NCBI RefSeq assembly: GCF_029953285.1
Contig: NZ_JASAOI010000012.1
Location: 1 to 63,787, forward strand
Source: Yinghuangia seranimata
Lineage (GTDB): Bacteria > Actinomycetota > Actinomycetes > Streptomycetales > Streptomycetaceae
Direction: 5' to 3'
DNA: 63,787 nt
Under the pieces are notes generated by a model. The model saw nothing but the letters and a program-made list of their open reading frames with translations, was not told the origin of the DNA and made no database searches. This document shows, one piece after another, positions 9,677-19,902 of this stretch. The translations under genes were made by a program, and so were the position numbers. Numbering within the stretch: the first letter of the stretch is position 1; the number at the start of each line of letters is the position of its first letter.

Positions 9677-10473
9677 CCGGCACCCCCACGGTCCTGGTGC
9701 ACAACGACGGGGCGCTCCTCGCCCGGGCGGCGGCCGCGCGGTTCATCACCCGCGTGGTCGACGCCCAGGCCGCGCGGGGCGTCGCGCACGTCGTGCTCAC
9801 CGGCGGCCGCAACGGCAACGCGCTGCTGCGCGAGCTCGCCGAGTCGCCGGCCCGCGACGCGGTGGACTGGGCGCACGTGCACGTGTGGTGGGGCGACGAG
9901 CGGTTCCTGGCGAGCGGCCACCCGGAGCGCAACGAGACGCAGGCGCGCGCCGAACTGCTCGACAAGCTGCCGCTGAACCCGGCGTTCGTGCACGCGATGC
10001 CGGCGAACGACGGCCCGGACGGCAACGACCCCGAGGCCGCCGCCGCCCGGTACGCGGCCGAACTCGCGGTCGCGGCACGGGCCGAGACCGCGGGGGAGCG
10101 GGGCGGCGTGGACGTGCCGTCCTTCGACGTCGCGCTGTTCGGGGTCGGCCCGGACACGCATGTCGCGTCGCTGTTCCCTGAGTTGCCGGCGGTGCAGGAG
10201 ACCGAGCGCACGGTCGTGGCGGTGCGCGGCGCGCCGAAGCCGCCGCCGACCCGGATCACGCTGACGTTCCCGGCGATCCGTACGGCGAAGGACGTGTGGC
10301 TGCTGGCCGCGGGCGAGGACAAGGCGGCCGCGGTCCGCATCGCGCTCGCGGGCGGCGGCGACAAGCAGGTCCCGGCGGCGGGCGCTTACGGCCGCCGGAG
10401 CACCCTGTGGCTGCTGGACCGCACGGCGGCCGCGCAACTGCCCAAGGGGCTCAACCGGATAGCGTCGCCGTGA
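9673..10473 (+). CDS. pgl: 6-phosphogluconolactonase
   Basis: Hydrolyses 6-phosphogluconolactone, the product of Zwf. The 266-residue protein belongs to the glucosamine-6-phosphate isomerase-like fold: LTGGRNGNALL near residue 40, WGDERFL (about 75), the FGVGPDTHVASLFP motif (about 156-169) and a C-terminal TLWLLD. GTG 9673 overlaps the opcA stop in a GTGA, and no separate ribosome binding site stands out beyond the upstream GGCGGCGG context. Last gene of the coupled operon; its stop lies inside an 18-bp direct repeat and is followed by a very strong hairpin. Confidence 0.93.
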   Translation: MTGTPTVLVHNDGALLARAAAARFITRVVDAQAARGVAHVVLTGGRNGNALLRELAESPARDAVDWAHVHVWWGDERFLASGHPERNETQARAELLDKLPLNPAFVHAMPANDGPDGNDPEAAAARYAAELAVAARAETAGERGGVDVPSFDVALFGVGPDTHVASLFPELPAVQETERTVVAVRGAPKPPPTRITLTFPAIRTAKDVWLLAAGEDKAAAVRIALAGGGDKQVPAAGAYGRRSTLWLLDRTAAAQLPKGLNRIASP

Positions 10474-10508
10474 GGTGAACGACGGTTCGACGCCGTGAGG
10501 TGAACGAC
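10466..10508 (+). repeat. 18-bp direct repeat across the pgl stop codon
   Basis: CGCCGTGAGGTGAACGAC occurs at 10466-10483 and again, unchanged, at 10491-10508, giving a 25-bp period. The first copy contains the TGA stop of pgl. It looks like a small local tandem duplication of the gene end. Confidence 0.85.
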
Positions 10509-10514
10509 CGGCCC

Positions 10515-10548
10515 GAGGGGCGGCACCCGGATCCGGGTGCCGCCCCTC
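10515..10548. terminator. bidirectional terminator between pgl and tetR
   Basis: A 34-bp perfect palindrome: arms GAGGGGCGGCACCCG and CGGGTGCCGCCCCTC around GATC. It lies between the convergent pgl and TetR genes and overlaps the stop codon of the latter, so it can serve both. Confidence 0.85.
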
Positions 10549-11275
10549 AGGCGTGTCCGGCCGCGCGCAGCTCGATCGCGTCCAGCAGCAGGCCGAGCGT
10601 GAACTCGAAGTGGTCGTCGCGGAACGCGCCCGTCATGTACGGGGCGGACGCGGCCAGGCTCGGGAAACGCTCGGCGGAGGCGGTGAGGAACTCGGCGCCC
10701 CAGACCGCGTCGTCGGCGGCGCGGGTGGCCGGGTCCAGGGCCGCGAAGGCGGATTCCAGGGAGGCCGACCCGAGTGTCATGTCGACCAGCGCCAGGTAGT
10801 AGCGCGCGGCGTCGGCGGCGTCGAGTCCGAGCGAGCGGAACGCGCCGAGGCATATGTCGGTCAGGCGGAACGATACGTCGCTGCTGGTGACGCGGGCGAG
10901 GGCGAGTGCGCCGACGCGCGGGTGCGCGAGGTACGCGCGGCGGGCCGCGACGGCCACCTCGCGGACGGTGCGGCGCCACTCGGGGGCCGGCTCGTAGCCG
11001 TCGAGCGCGTGCTCGATCAGCCGCTCGCCGAGCGCGCGCAGCAGCTCGTCCTTGTCGGCGAAGTGCCGGTAGACCGCGGTCGGCGCGACGTCCAGCTCGG
11101 CGCCCAGCCTGCGGAAGGTCAGCGCCTCGTGGCCGTCCTTCTCGATCACCGCGATGGCCGTGTCGAGCAGCAGCTCGCGGTTGAGGAAGTGCCTGCGGCC
11201 GCCGCCGGGGCCGCGGGTCGCCGGGTCCGGTCGGCGACGCGGGGCGGGCTCGGTGGGGCTCTTGCGCATCCCCAC
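10547..11275 (-). CDS. TetR/AcrR-family transcriptional regulator
   Basis: A 242-residue one-component repressor. The N-terminal HTH (about residues 27-75) reads NRELLLDTAIAVIEKDG then ALTFRRLGAELDVAPTAVYR, the classic TetR helix-turn-helix ending in VYRHFADKDEL. The C-terminal helical domain would bind an unknown ligand. Divergent from the amidase with a 124-bp gap containing operator-like repeats, so it probably controls that gene and itself. GTG 11275 or ATG 11269 could be the start; neither has a clear ribosome binding site, so the message may be leaderless. Confidence 0.9.
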   Translation of the reverse strand: MGMRKSPTEPAPRRRPDPATRGPGGGRRHFLNRELLLDTAIAVIEKDGHEALTFRRLGAELDVAPTAVYRHFADKDELLRALGERLIEHALDGYEPAPEWRRTVREVAVAARRAYLAHPRVGALALARVTSSDVSFRLTDICLGAFRSLGLDAADAARYYLALVDMTLGSASLESAFAALDPATRAADDAVWGAEFLTASAERFPSLAASAPYMTGAFRDDHFEFTLGLLLDAIELRAAGHA

Positions 11276-11303
11276 ATTATGTCTCGCGCCGTCGGCAAAC
11301 GTG

Positions 11304-11342
11304 AACGCTGTTGACTTTTTTGATCAACGCCGTTGACAACGG
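11304..11342. promoter_or_regulatory. operator/promoter region between tetR and amidase
   Basis: Two 12-bp imperfect direct repeats, AACGCTGTTGAC (11304-11315) and AACGCCGTTGAC (11326-11337), lie 22 bp apart, about two helical turns. Palindromes overlap them: GTTGA...TCAAC (11310-11328) and CCGTTGACAACGG (11330-11342). The second contains TTGACA (11333-11338), a consensus -35, with CAATCT 18 bases further on as a possible -10 for the amidase. This fits TetR repression by covering the promoter. Confidence 0.6.
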
Positions 11343-11399
11343 AGTGGTCACGCGGTCAATCTGTCTCGATCCACCCCACGCTGCAAGGGAGCCACGCCT

Positions 11400-12854
11400 G
11401 TGTCGTCCGCCACTCCGGCCGATCTCGCCTACCTGCCCGCCACCGAGGCGCTCGCCCTCTTCCGGGCCCGTGAACTGTCCCCCGTCGAACTCCTCGACGC
11501 GGTCCTGGAGCGCGCCCGCGCGACCGAGCCGGTGGTCAACGCGGTCGTCGAGACGCTGCACGACGAGGCCTACGCGGCCGCCCGCGAGGCCGAAGCGCGG
11601 TACATGGGCAAGGGAAGCGGCGGGATACGCCCCCTCGAGGGCCTGCCCGTCGCCGCCAAGGAGGAGCAGCCCATCGCGGGCCGCCTGCACCAGGAAGGCT
11701 CCCTGCTCCTCGCCGACAACGTCGCCGACGAGACCCACCCGGTGATCACGCGTGTCGCCGAGGCCGGCGGCATCGTCCACATGCGCGTCGCGACCCCGGA
11801 GTTCTCCTCCGCCGCGTTCACCCAGTCCAAGCTGTGGGGCATCACCCGCAACCCGTGGAACCCCGACTACTCGCCGGGCGGCTCCTCCGGCGGCTCCGGG
11901 GCGGCCCTCGCGGCCGGCTACGCGCCGCTCGCCACCGGCTCCGACATCGGCGGCTCCATCCGCATCCCCGCCTCCTTCAGCGGCGTCGTCGGCTTCAAGC
12001 CGCCGTTCGGCCGCGTGCCGGCCATGCCGCCGTACAACCTCGACCAGTTCTGCCACGACGGCCCGATGGCCCGCACCGTCGCCGACTGCGCGCTCCTCGA
12101 GAACGTCATCGCCGGCCCGTGGGCGGGCGACGTCGTCTCGCTGCGCCCGAAGCTCGTGCTGCCCGAGACGTACGAGGGCGCCCGCGGCGTCGAGGGCATG
12201 CGCATCGCGTTCTGCGCCCGGCTCGGCGACTTCCGCGTCGACCCGGAGGTGGCCGCCAACGCGCGCGCCACCGCCGAGGCGCTGCGCGCCGCCGGCGCGA
12301 TCGTCGAGGAGGTCGAGCTCGGCTGGACCCAGGAGACCATCAAGCGCGCCAGCCTCGCGCACTTCGCGGGCATCATGGGCGCCGACGCGGGTGAGGCCAT
12401 CGCGGCCGCCCCCGACCTGGTCACCGGCTACCTGCGGATGTTCGCCGAGGACGCGGCCCGGGTCGCGGCGGAGACCAGCTTCCTCGACGGACTCAAGCTG
12501 GAGGGCGAGATCTACGCCGAACTCGGCGCGCTGCTCGAACGCTTCGACGCGCTGGTGTGCCCGACGACCGCGGTCCCCGCGCTGAAGGCCGGCGACGAGT
12601 ACACCGAGACCAAGCTGGTGGTCGAGGGCGTCGAGCTCGCGTCCTACATGGACATGGCGATGACCATCCCGTTCAACATCTGCAGCCGCGTGCCCGTGCT
12701 CGCGGTGCCGTCGGGCTTCGCCTCCAACGGAGTCCCGACCGGTGTGCAGATCGTCGGCAAGACGTACGACGACGCGACCGTCTTCACCGTCGGCGCGGCC
12801 GTCGAGGCCGTCCGGCCGTGGGGGTACGCGGACGGGCGTCGCCCGATGGTCTGA
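11400..12854 (+). CDS. amidase (amidase signature family)
   Basis: Amidase-signature hydrolase of 484 residues acting on an unknown amide. The Ser-cisSer-Lys triad is visible: Lys in LPVAAKEEQ (about residue 87), the glycine/serine-rich stretch GGSSGGSGAALAAG and the nucleophile region SDIGGSIRIPASF (about 180-192). This is a stand-alone amidase, not GatA: no gatB/gatC is nearby. GTG start follows AAGGGAG. A perfect hairpin follows the stop. Control by the divergent TetR regulator is inferred from position and the repeats between them. Confidence 0.9.
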   Translation: MSSATPADLAYLPATEALALFRARELSPVELLDAVLERARATEPVVNAVVETLHDEAYAAAREAEARYMGKGSGGIRPLEGLPVAAKEEQPIAGRLHQEGSLLLADNVADETHPVITRVAEAGGIVHMRVATPEFSSAAFTQSKLWGITRNPWNPDYSPGGSSGGSGAALAAGYAPLATGSDIGGSIRIPASFSGVVGFKPPFGRVPAMPPYNLDQFCHDGPMARTVADCALLENVIAGPWAGDVVSLRPKLVLPETYEGARGVEGMRIAFCARLGDFRVDPEVAANARATAEALRAAGAIVEEVELGWTQETIKRASLAHFAGIMGADAGEAIAAAPDLVTGYLRMFAEDAARVAAETSFLDGLKLEGEIYAELGALLERFDALVCPTTAVPALKAGDEYTETKLVVEGVELASYMDMAMTIPFNICSRVPVLAVPSGFASNGVPTGVQIVGKTYDDATVFTVGAAVEAVRPWGYADGRRPMV

Positions 12855-12864
12855 CGTTCTTCTG

Positions 12865-12906
12865 GTCCGGGGGCGGCGGCCTGTTGTCGTGCCGCCGCCC
12901 CCGGAC
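12865..12906. terminator. bidirectional terminator amidase / DUF2889
   Basis: Perfect 16-bp stem (GTCCGGGGGCGGCGGC with its complement at 12891-12906) and a 10-base loop between two convergent genes. Confidence 0.85.
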
Positions 12907-12911
12907 TCCTG

Positions 12912-13547
12912 CTACTTCGAAGGGCTCGCGGGAGCGAGTGCCGGGATGGGGTAGGGGCCGTGGTTCAGGTCGACGCCCGCCCTGATCTTTGATTCGGCGA
13001 CGCCGCCCTCGTCCCAGATGTGGCACGTCCCCCGGATCGGCGCGACCATGCGGTCGACGAGCGCGGCAGGCGGGGGGACGGGCGGGTTCTGCGGCTCCGG
13101 AACGGCTTTCAGACGAGCCCGCGCGTTGCAGGACATGACGCTCTGGAACACGGCCGAACCGAGGGCGCGGGACAGCTCGAACAGCTGGGAGCAGCCGGAC
13201 ACCCCGCGGAAGGCCGCCTGCAGCTTGGTGTTGAACCCCGAACCCACCCTCATTCCGACGAGCTCGCCGAACTTCGGGGCGATCAAGGGGCATTCGGCGT
13301 GCGGAAAGCTGTGCATGCCGGCGGTCGCCTCGGTGATGGTGAGGTCCGCCTTGCGCACCCGTACGTCGAGCTGCATGTGGTGGAGAACCGCTCGGGCGTC
13401 CGTCTGCCACGGGCGTTCGTCGCGCAGGAACGCGGTGACGAGGAGGTCGTCGCCTTCCTCGAAGGCGTCGAAGGTCAGCTGGCGGCGGTGAACGGCGAGG
13501 GGCACACGTTCGGGGGTTTCGGGCTGTGGTGGTGCGGACTGCGTCAT
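12912..13547 (-). CDS. DUF2889 domain-containing protein
   Basis: A 211-residue protein recognisable as DUF2889: an N-terminal RRQLTFDAFEEGDDLLVTAFL strand segment (about 21-41), LRDERPW, then PHAECPLIAPKFGELVGMRV and the FRGVSGCSQLFEL cysteine motif (about 119-131). The family function is unknown; members often sit near CoA or hydrolase genes. Its C-terminal ~60 residues are Pro-rich. ATG 13547 follows GGAGGG. Convergent with the amidase, so shared function is only a possibility. Confidence 0.75.
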   Translation of the reverse strand: MTQSAPPQPETPERVPLAVHRRQLTFDAFEEGDDLLVTAFLRDERPWQTDARAVLHHMQLDVRVRKADLTITEATAGMHSFPHAECPLIAPKFGELVGMRVGSGFNTKLQAAFRGVSGCSQLFELSRALGSAVFQSVMSCNARARLKAVPEPQNPPVPPPAALVDRMVAPIRGTCHIWDEGGVAESKIRAGVDLNHGPYPIPALAPASPSK

Positions 13548-13634
13548 GTCGGCTGACCCTCCCTGCGCCCCCTCTGCGGGGTGGCGTGGTGTCCGGCTGG
13601 TTGCGGGTATTTTGACTGAGCCCTACAACTATCC

Positions 13635-13649
13635 CGCGCCGGGGGCGCG
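13635..13649 (-). terminator. small hairpin after the 999-residue protein gene
   Basis: CGCGCC and GGCGCG arms separated by GGG, directly downstream of the stop codon of the gene at 13650-16649 on the minus strand. Weak compared with other hairpins in the window. Confidence 0.35.
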
Positions 13650-16649
13650 TCAGCGGGCGGGGGCCACGCCCAGGAGTTCGAGGACGTCCGAGTCGCCCCG
13701 GTCCTGGAGGCGCTTCAGGACCGCCTTCAGGTCGCAGCCTTCGGCAAGGCCCAGGCGTGCGCCCAGCAGGGACGGGAGGTTGACCTGGTCGGGGACCGGG
13801 TCGACACCGGTGTGGCGCAGGGCGCGGGCCCAGCGCGGGAGGCGGAGCTTGCCGTCGCCGGCCAGGAGGCGGGTCTCGAGGCGGCCGGGGCGGACGGAGC
13901 CGATGAAGACCATGTCGCCGTCCTCGGCGGCGATGCCGTTGAGGACGGTGCGGAGGGAGACGCAGTACGGGCGGTCCTCCCAGCGCAGCGCGGCCGGGCC
14001 CGCGGCGTGGTGCAGGCGCAGGCTCTGGCCCGGGCGGAGGCCGAGGGCGGACACGAACGCCGGGGGGAGCGGGAGGCGTTCGCCGTCCAGCAGCGGGGTG
14101 TCGACGTCGACGCGGTACCACCAGACGCCCTGGTCGTCGCGGAAGCACTGGGCGGCGTCGCCCGGGTCGGTCGACACCGGCTCCGGCGTCACCTCGACGG
14201 TCGCCGCGTCCGCGTCGACGGGTTCGTCGGCGGCCGGCGCGGCGGCCGGGGCCGGCCACAGCCGGACCGTTCCGTCGACGACCTCGAAGCCCTCCATGCG
14301 TCCGATCCACGCTTCCTGGACCTCGGCGCGGATGCCGAGGCCGAGGAGCGGCTCCTTGAGCGCCGCGAGCGGGACCGTGCCGGACTGCTCGCAGGCGCCG
14401 CCGACGACCTCGGAGGTGCGCGACGCCAGTTCGCCCGGGGCGCCGGCGGTCAGCCATCCGTCGGCCGACGTGTGCAGGTTGAGCAGCCCGCGCACGACCT
14501 GCCAGACCTGCACGCCCAGGCCCGGCACGGTGTCGGTGTGCCGCTCGTCGAGCGCCAGCAGTTCGGTGACGGTGGACACCGAGCCCAACCGTGCCTGCAC
14601 GAAGCCCAGGTGGTCGCGCACGCGCGCGCCCACCGGCTGCTCGAGCTGGTCGTACAGGTGGCGCTTGAGGGCGCGTTCGAGGGCCTCGACCTCGGCGTCG
14701 GACTTCCCGAACTCGGCCGCGACGGACGCCGTGTCGCGCGGGGTGTCGGTGAACATCCGGTCGCGGGCCAGCATCCGCCAGCGCGGCTCGCGGCCGCGGA
14801 ACAGCGCCGCGAGCACCATGACGATGTCGTCCGGCTCGGGGTCCGGCTCGCGCTCGGCTTCGGGCGCCGGCGGCGGGGTGCTCGGCATCGGCGGGATCGG
14901 CGGGGGCGAGGACGGCTTCGGCGGGTAGACGACACCTTCCGCGGGGCTCGCTGCGGCCTCCGCCTCGGGCTCGGCCGCCTTCGCCGCGGGCACGCGGTCC
15001 TCGGCCGGTTCGGCCTTGCCGACCTCGACGGTGACGTCGTCCGCCCCGGCCCACGGCGGCGTGCCCGCGACCTGGGTGGCGGCCGCGGGCGGCTCGAACA
15101 CCGTGGCCTCGGCCTCGCGTTCGAGGTCCCGGCGCTGCACCGGGACGTCGTCGCGGGTGAGCGGCGGGATCTCGCCGAACGCGTCCACCGGCTGCGCCGG
15201 CTCCTCGGCCTCGGGCACGCGTACCGCGCTGTCCTCACGGGTCGCGGGCGGGATCTCCCCGAACGCGTCGACCGGGTCGGGCGTGTCGGCGGGTTCCGGT
15301 TCGCGCGCGGCGGGCATCGCGAGGACGGTCATGTCCTCGGCACCGACCGGTGCGGGCACGGCGCGGACGGACGGCGGCGTCGGCGTCGCGCCGGTGAAGT
15401 CCGGCTCGTAGACGGGCGCGAAGTCCTCGTGCGCCTCGTCGTCGCCCTCCAGGTACGCCTCGCGCGCCGCCGCCTTGTCACGGGCGGACGCGGGCTCGTG
15501 CTCGGGCTCCGGCCGGACCTCGGCCTTCGGGGCCTCCGGCTCGAACGTCTCGACGGGGTCCGGCACGCCCGCCAGCATCACGGTCATCTCGGGGGCGTCG
15601 TACGGGTCCTCGAGGTCCGCGCCGGGCACCTCGAAGGCGTCCTCCGACACGTCGAGCCCCTCGGGCAGCAGCGTCTCGGGCACCAGCGACGTCAGCCGCA
15701 GCACGGCGGTGCGCACCTCCGGCGGCGCGCCCTCGACGCCGACGACCGCGACGGTCTCCAACGTGACGCGCGCGAGCTCGGACATCAGCGGGACGTCGGG
15801 CGCCTCTTCGGCGAGCCAGCGCACCACGGCGCCGAGGTCGCCGGTCGGCGGCGCGGGCATGCTGACCGGGCGCAGCTCGTCCTCGATGGCGTCCAGCAGG
15901 TCGCTGACCGGCTCGAGTTCGGTCGACGAGGTGTCGGCGCCGCCCGGCGCGGTGTCCGCGAACGCCTCGCGGTCGGCGGCGGAGTCGTCCGCGTCGGTCG
16001 CGGGCAGGGCGAACGCGCTGTCCTGCGCGGCTTCGGCGGGGCGGCGCTTGGCGATGCGGATGCCTCGGGGGCGGTCGGCGGCGTCGGCCTGGAGTGCCGC
16101 GGCTTCGCCTTCGTCCGGCGCGTCGTCCGCGTCCGCTGCGTCCGCCGCTGTGGGGTCTTCGGCCGCGGAGTCCTCCGCCACGGCGTCCGGCTCCTCCGGG
16201 GCGCCTGCGCCCTCGGCCGGCAGCAGGCCCAGCACCTCGGCGAACAGCTGCGCGATGACGGGACGCACGGTGGACGTGCCGATCTGCGTCCAGTCGCCGA
16301 TCTCCTGCACCGTGGCGCCCAGCAGGTCGCCCCAGTCGGGGGTGCGGACCAGCACGCTCGTGCGCACGCCGTCCGGCCACTGGGACAGGCGGAAGTCGTT
16401 GCGCGCCAGCCATGCGGCGGGCAGCAGGTCGCCGAGGCGCAGGTGGCGCAGTTCCGCGTAGGCGAGGTCGGCGAGCCGGCTCGGCAGCTCGGCCGCGCCG
16501 ATGGCGTCGACGGCGCGCGCGATGGGCACGCCGGTCCACCAGGCCGGCGGGAGGTCCGGATGGCCGAGGTGGCGGTCGACGCTCTCCGGCGACAGGAACC
16601 GCAAGGCCGGGACGAAGTCGGCCAGGGTGGCCTCGAGCCGTGGCTGCAT
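13650..16649 (-). CDS. 999-residue protein with RNAP alpha-CTD-like and sigma-region-4-like modules
   Basis: I do not recognise a named family. Residues 1-145 are helical; about 86-140 reads like the RNA polymerase alpha C-terminal domain (LSQWPDGVRTSVL, DWGDLL, EIGDWTQIGTSTVRPVI), a helix-hairpin-helix fold. Residues 145-250 and 345-605 are acidic, Pro/Glu/Ala-rich and likely disordered, with an internal repeat PVDAFGEIPP at about 459 and 487. Residues 622-668 resemble sigma-70 region 4 (RWRMLARDRMF, VAAEFGKSDAEVEALERAL). A second hairpin motif VPGLG lies at 708-712, then a winged-helix-like stretch and a C-terminal beta-rich domain (825-900). No catalytic motif, signal peptide or membrane helix. 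ATG follows GGAGGA. Probably a DNA- or RNAP-binding protein; that is inference. Confidence 0.7.
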   Translation of the reverse strand: MQPRLEATLADFVPALRFLSPESVDRHLGHPDLPPAWWTGVPIARAVDAIGAAELPSRLADLAYAELRHLRLGDLLPAAWLARNDFRLSQWPDGVRTSVLVRTPDWGDLLGATVQEIGDWTQIGTSTVRPVIAQLFAEVLGLLPAEGAGAPEEPDAVAEDSAAEDPTAADAADADDAPDEGEAAALQADAADRPRGIRIAKRRPAEAAQDSAFALPATDADDSAADREAFADTAPGGADTSSTELEPVSDLLDAIEDELRPVSMPAPPTGDLGAVVRWLAEEAPDVPLMSELARVTLETVAVVGVEGAPPEVRTAVLRLTSLVPETLLPEGLDVSEDAFEVPGADLEDPYDAPEMTVMLAGVPDPVETFEPEAPKAEVRPEPEHEPASARDKAAAREAYLEGDDEAHEDFAPVYEPDFTGATPTPPSVRAVPAPVGAEDMTVLAMPAAREPEPADTPDPVDAFGEIPPATREDSAVRVPEAEEPAQPVDAFGEIPPLTRDDVPVQRRDLEREAEATVFEPPAAATQVAGTPPWAGADDVTVEVGKAEPAEDRVPAAKAAEPEAEAAASPAEGVVYPPKPSSPPPIPPMPSTPPPAPEAEREPDPEPDDIVMVLAALFRGREPRWRMLARDRMFTDTPRDTASVAAEFGKSDAEVEALERALKRHLYDQLEQPVGARVRDHLGFVQARLGSVSTVTELLALDERHTDTVPGLGVQVWQVVRGLLNLHTSADGWLTAGAPGELASRTSEVVGGACEQSGTVPLAALKEPLLGLGIRAEVQEAWIGRMEGFEVVDGTVRLWPAPAAAPAADEPVDADAATVEVTPEPVSTDPGDAAQCFRDDQGVWWYRVDVDTPLLDGERLPLPPAFVSALGLRPGQSLRLHHAAGPAALRWEDRPYCVSLRTVLNGIAAEDGDMVFIGSVRPGRLETRLLAGDGKLRLPRWARALRHTGVDPVPDQVNLPSLLGARLGLAEGCDLKAVLKRLQDRGDSDVLELLGVAPAR

Positions 16650-16832
16650 GCGGATCCTCCGTGACGCTGCTGTTGCCGCTGCTGGTGCCGACGGTAGCGC
16701 TCGCGAAGGCGCTCGGCACAGGGCGGTCGCGCCGTACGCGCCACCCGGGATCCGGGACGTCCAGGCGGATCGGTTGGTTCCCGAACGGATCGCCGCCCGT
16801 CGGAGGAGTGCCGCTGGTCAGAGGGCCGCCGG

Positions 16833-17129
16833 TCAGGCGGACGGGGGACGCCCCGGCAGGACCACCGCGCCCGGGTCGACGGACGCCGTCGGGCGCGTCG
16901 CGCCACGGTCGGCGCGGCCGGCGGCCGCCGGCGCCTGCGCGCGCGCCGCGGCGTCGGCTTCGGCGGCCGGGACGCTGCGGCGTATGACTATGACGCCGCG
17001 GTCGAGGTCGACCGGGCCCGGGCCGCCCTCCTCGCGGTCGTCGTCGCGGGCGAGGGCGAGCCGGTTGTGCTCGTCGTCGGTGTGCTTGCGTCCGGGGCTG
17101 AACAGCTCCTCGAAGATGCCGCCGATCAC
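16833..17129 (-). CDS. DUF6191 family protein
   Basis: A 98-residue protein with the actinobacterial DUF6191 pattern: IFEELFSPGRKHTDDEHNRL (about 5-24), RDDDREEG, then PVDLDRGVIVIRR (about 39-51). The rest is Ala/Arg-rich and low complexity. Function unknown; usual homologues carry an N-terminal membrane helix, which is absent here. GTG start follows AAGGAGG. It lies 183 bp upstream of the 999-residue gene on the same strand. Confidence 0.7.
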   Translation of the reverse strand: MIGGIFEELFSPGRKHTDDEHNRLALARDDDREEGGPGPVDLDRGVIVIRRSVPAAEADAAARAQAPAAAGRADRGATRPTASVDPGAVVLPGRPPSA

Positions 17130-17435
17130 CGTCGCCTCCTTCCGCGATGCTCCGCCGCTCCACGTCGGCCGGGTTCCTACAGGGTCCCAACGTACGCCGC
17201 GTCACCCCTGTTCCGGGCTCCGCGATCCCGCCTTCGCTGTCGCACCACCATCGCGCGCCGGGCGTGCGCCCCTATGGGACCGGCCACCACCCACGCCCCG
17301 ACGGATGCGCCTCGCGCCGGGTCTCATCGCGCCAACCAGGTTTCGGGCACGCCGCACTAGTCGATCTCACTAACAAGGGCAACGCCCGCGGGGACGAAGA
17401 CGACCAGCGCGAAATCCGGCGACTCAGGGGGAGTT
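17130..17435. other. 306-bp divergent intergenic region
   Basis: Separates the DUF6191 gene (minus) from the RsbW-like gene (plus) and so must hold two promoters. I see no convincing -35/-10 pair, palindrome or hairpin in it. The last bases carry AGGGGGA, the ribosome binding site of the gene at 17436. Confidence 0.6.
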
Positions 17436-18029
17436 GTGGGCGAGACCGCACCACGGCGGCAGCAAGGGGAGTCCAAGCCCGATCCGACGGCACCTACCCG
17501 GTCGCCCTGCGCGGGGGCCGCCGCCGGCACCGCGCAAGCGGCGCCGGTACCCGGCCGGGCCGGGCCGGGCAGGGTGACCGGAACCGCACAGATACCGCAG
17601 CAGCTCACCGCGTCCGCCACCGAATCCGCCAGGCAGCCTGTCGTCGTCCTGTGCCTACGCCTGCCGGTCACGGTCGAGGCGGTGCCCACGGCTCGGCACG
17701 CGCTGCGCGGCTCGGTACGGGCGCTCATCCCGTCCGGTCCGCTCGACATCCTCGAACTCCTGGTCTCCGAACTGGTCACCAACGCCGTCCGGCACTCGCC
17801 GCACAGCGGCACCGTCACCGTCGAGGTGCTGCGCCGCGAGCGGTCGGTGCGCATCGCCGTCACCGACGCCGCGGCCACGCTGCTGCCGCGTCCGCGCACC
17901 CCCGTCGCCACCGCCGACGAACACGGGCGCGGGCTCATGCTCGTGGAGGCGCTCGCCGAGGACTGGGGGAGCCGGCTCGTACCCGGCGGCAAGGTCGTGT
18001 GGTGCGACGTGGACCTGCTGTCCGCCTGA
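17436..18029 (+). CDS. RsbW-type ATP-binding anti-sigma/regulatory protein
   Basis: A 197-residue protein with a C-terminal GHKL ATPase domain (HATPase_c_2 type, about 75-195) of the kind used by streptomycete anti-sigma factors and serine kinases. The N box is LLVSELVTNAVRHSP and the G-type motif DEHGRGLMLVEALAEDWG. The N-terminal ~70 residues are Pro/Ala-rich and probably disordered. GTG 17436 follows AGGGGGA. No adjacent sigma factor or anti-anti-sigma gene is present, so the target is unknown. A hairpin closes the transcript. Confidence 0.85.
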   Translation: MGETAPRRQQGESKPDPTAPTRSPCAGAAAGTAQAAPVPGRAGPGRVTGTAQIPQQLTASATESARQPVVVLCLRLPVTVEAVPTARHALRGSVRALIPSGPLDILELLVSELVTNAVRHSPHSGTVTVEVLRRERSVRIAVTDAAATLLPRPRTPVATADEHGRGLMLVEALAEDWGSRLVPGGKVVWCDVDLLSA

Positions 18030-18089
18030 CGCCGCCGGTCCGACGTCCGGCGTCGTCGTTGAACCGCACGGGGACGATGCACCTACCGT

Positions 18090-18118
18090 CCGCCGGGATC
18101 CACAGGTGATCCCGGCGG
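18090..18118 (+). terminator. hairpin after the RsbW-like gene
   Basis: Perfect 11-bp stem CCGCCGGGATC / GATCCCGGCGG with a 7-base loop, 60 bases after the stop codon. The remaining ~185 bases to the ABC-F gene hold its promoter and leader. Confidence 0.7.
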
Positions 18119-18303
18119 GTGGCATGCGGGGGAATCCCGGCTCTCGGTCCCCCGTTAGACTGATGCGTATGGTCGAGGCAGTTAATCCGTTGCGTGACCG
18201 CGGCGTGACCCCATAGGGGTAGGCGGAAGCCCGCCCGCCCGCTGCCCTGAAGTCCCCGAGCCGGAACCCGTGAGTCCGGCCTGACCTGGAGTCACGTCCC
18301 CAC

Positions 18304-19902
<1,599 letters not shown>

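Noticed and set aside
13812-16664. 950-codon open frame opposite the 999-residue protein gene
   Set aside because: Composition (Arg/Gly/Val/Leu repeats) is that of an antisense frame. The minus-strand product has the ordered domains, the ribosome binding site and the terminator-like hairpin.
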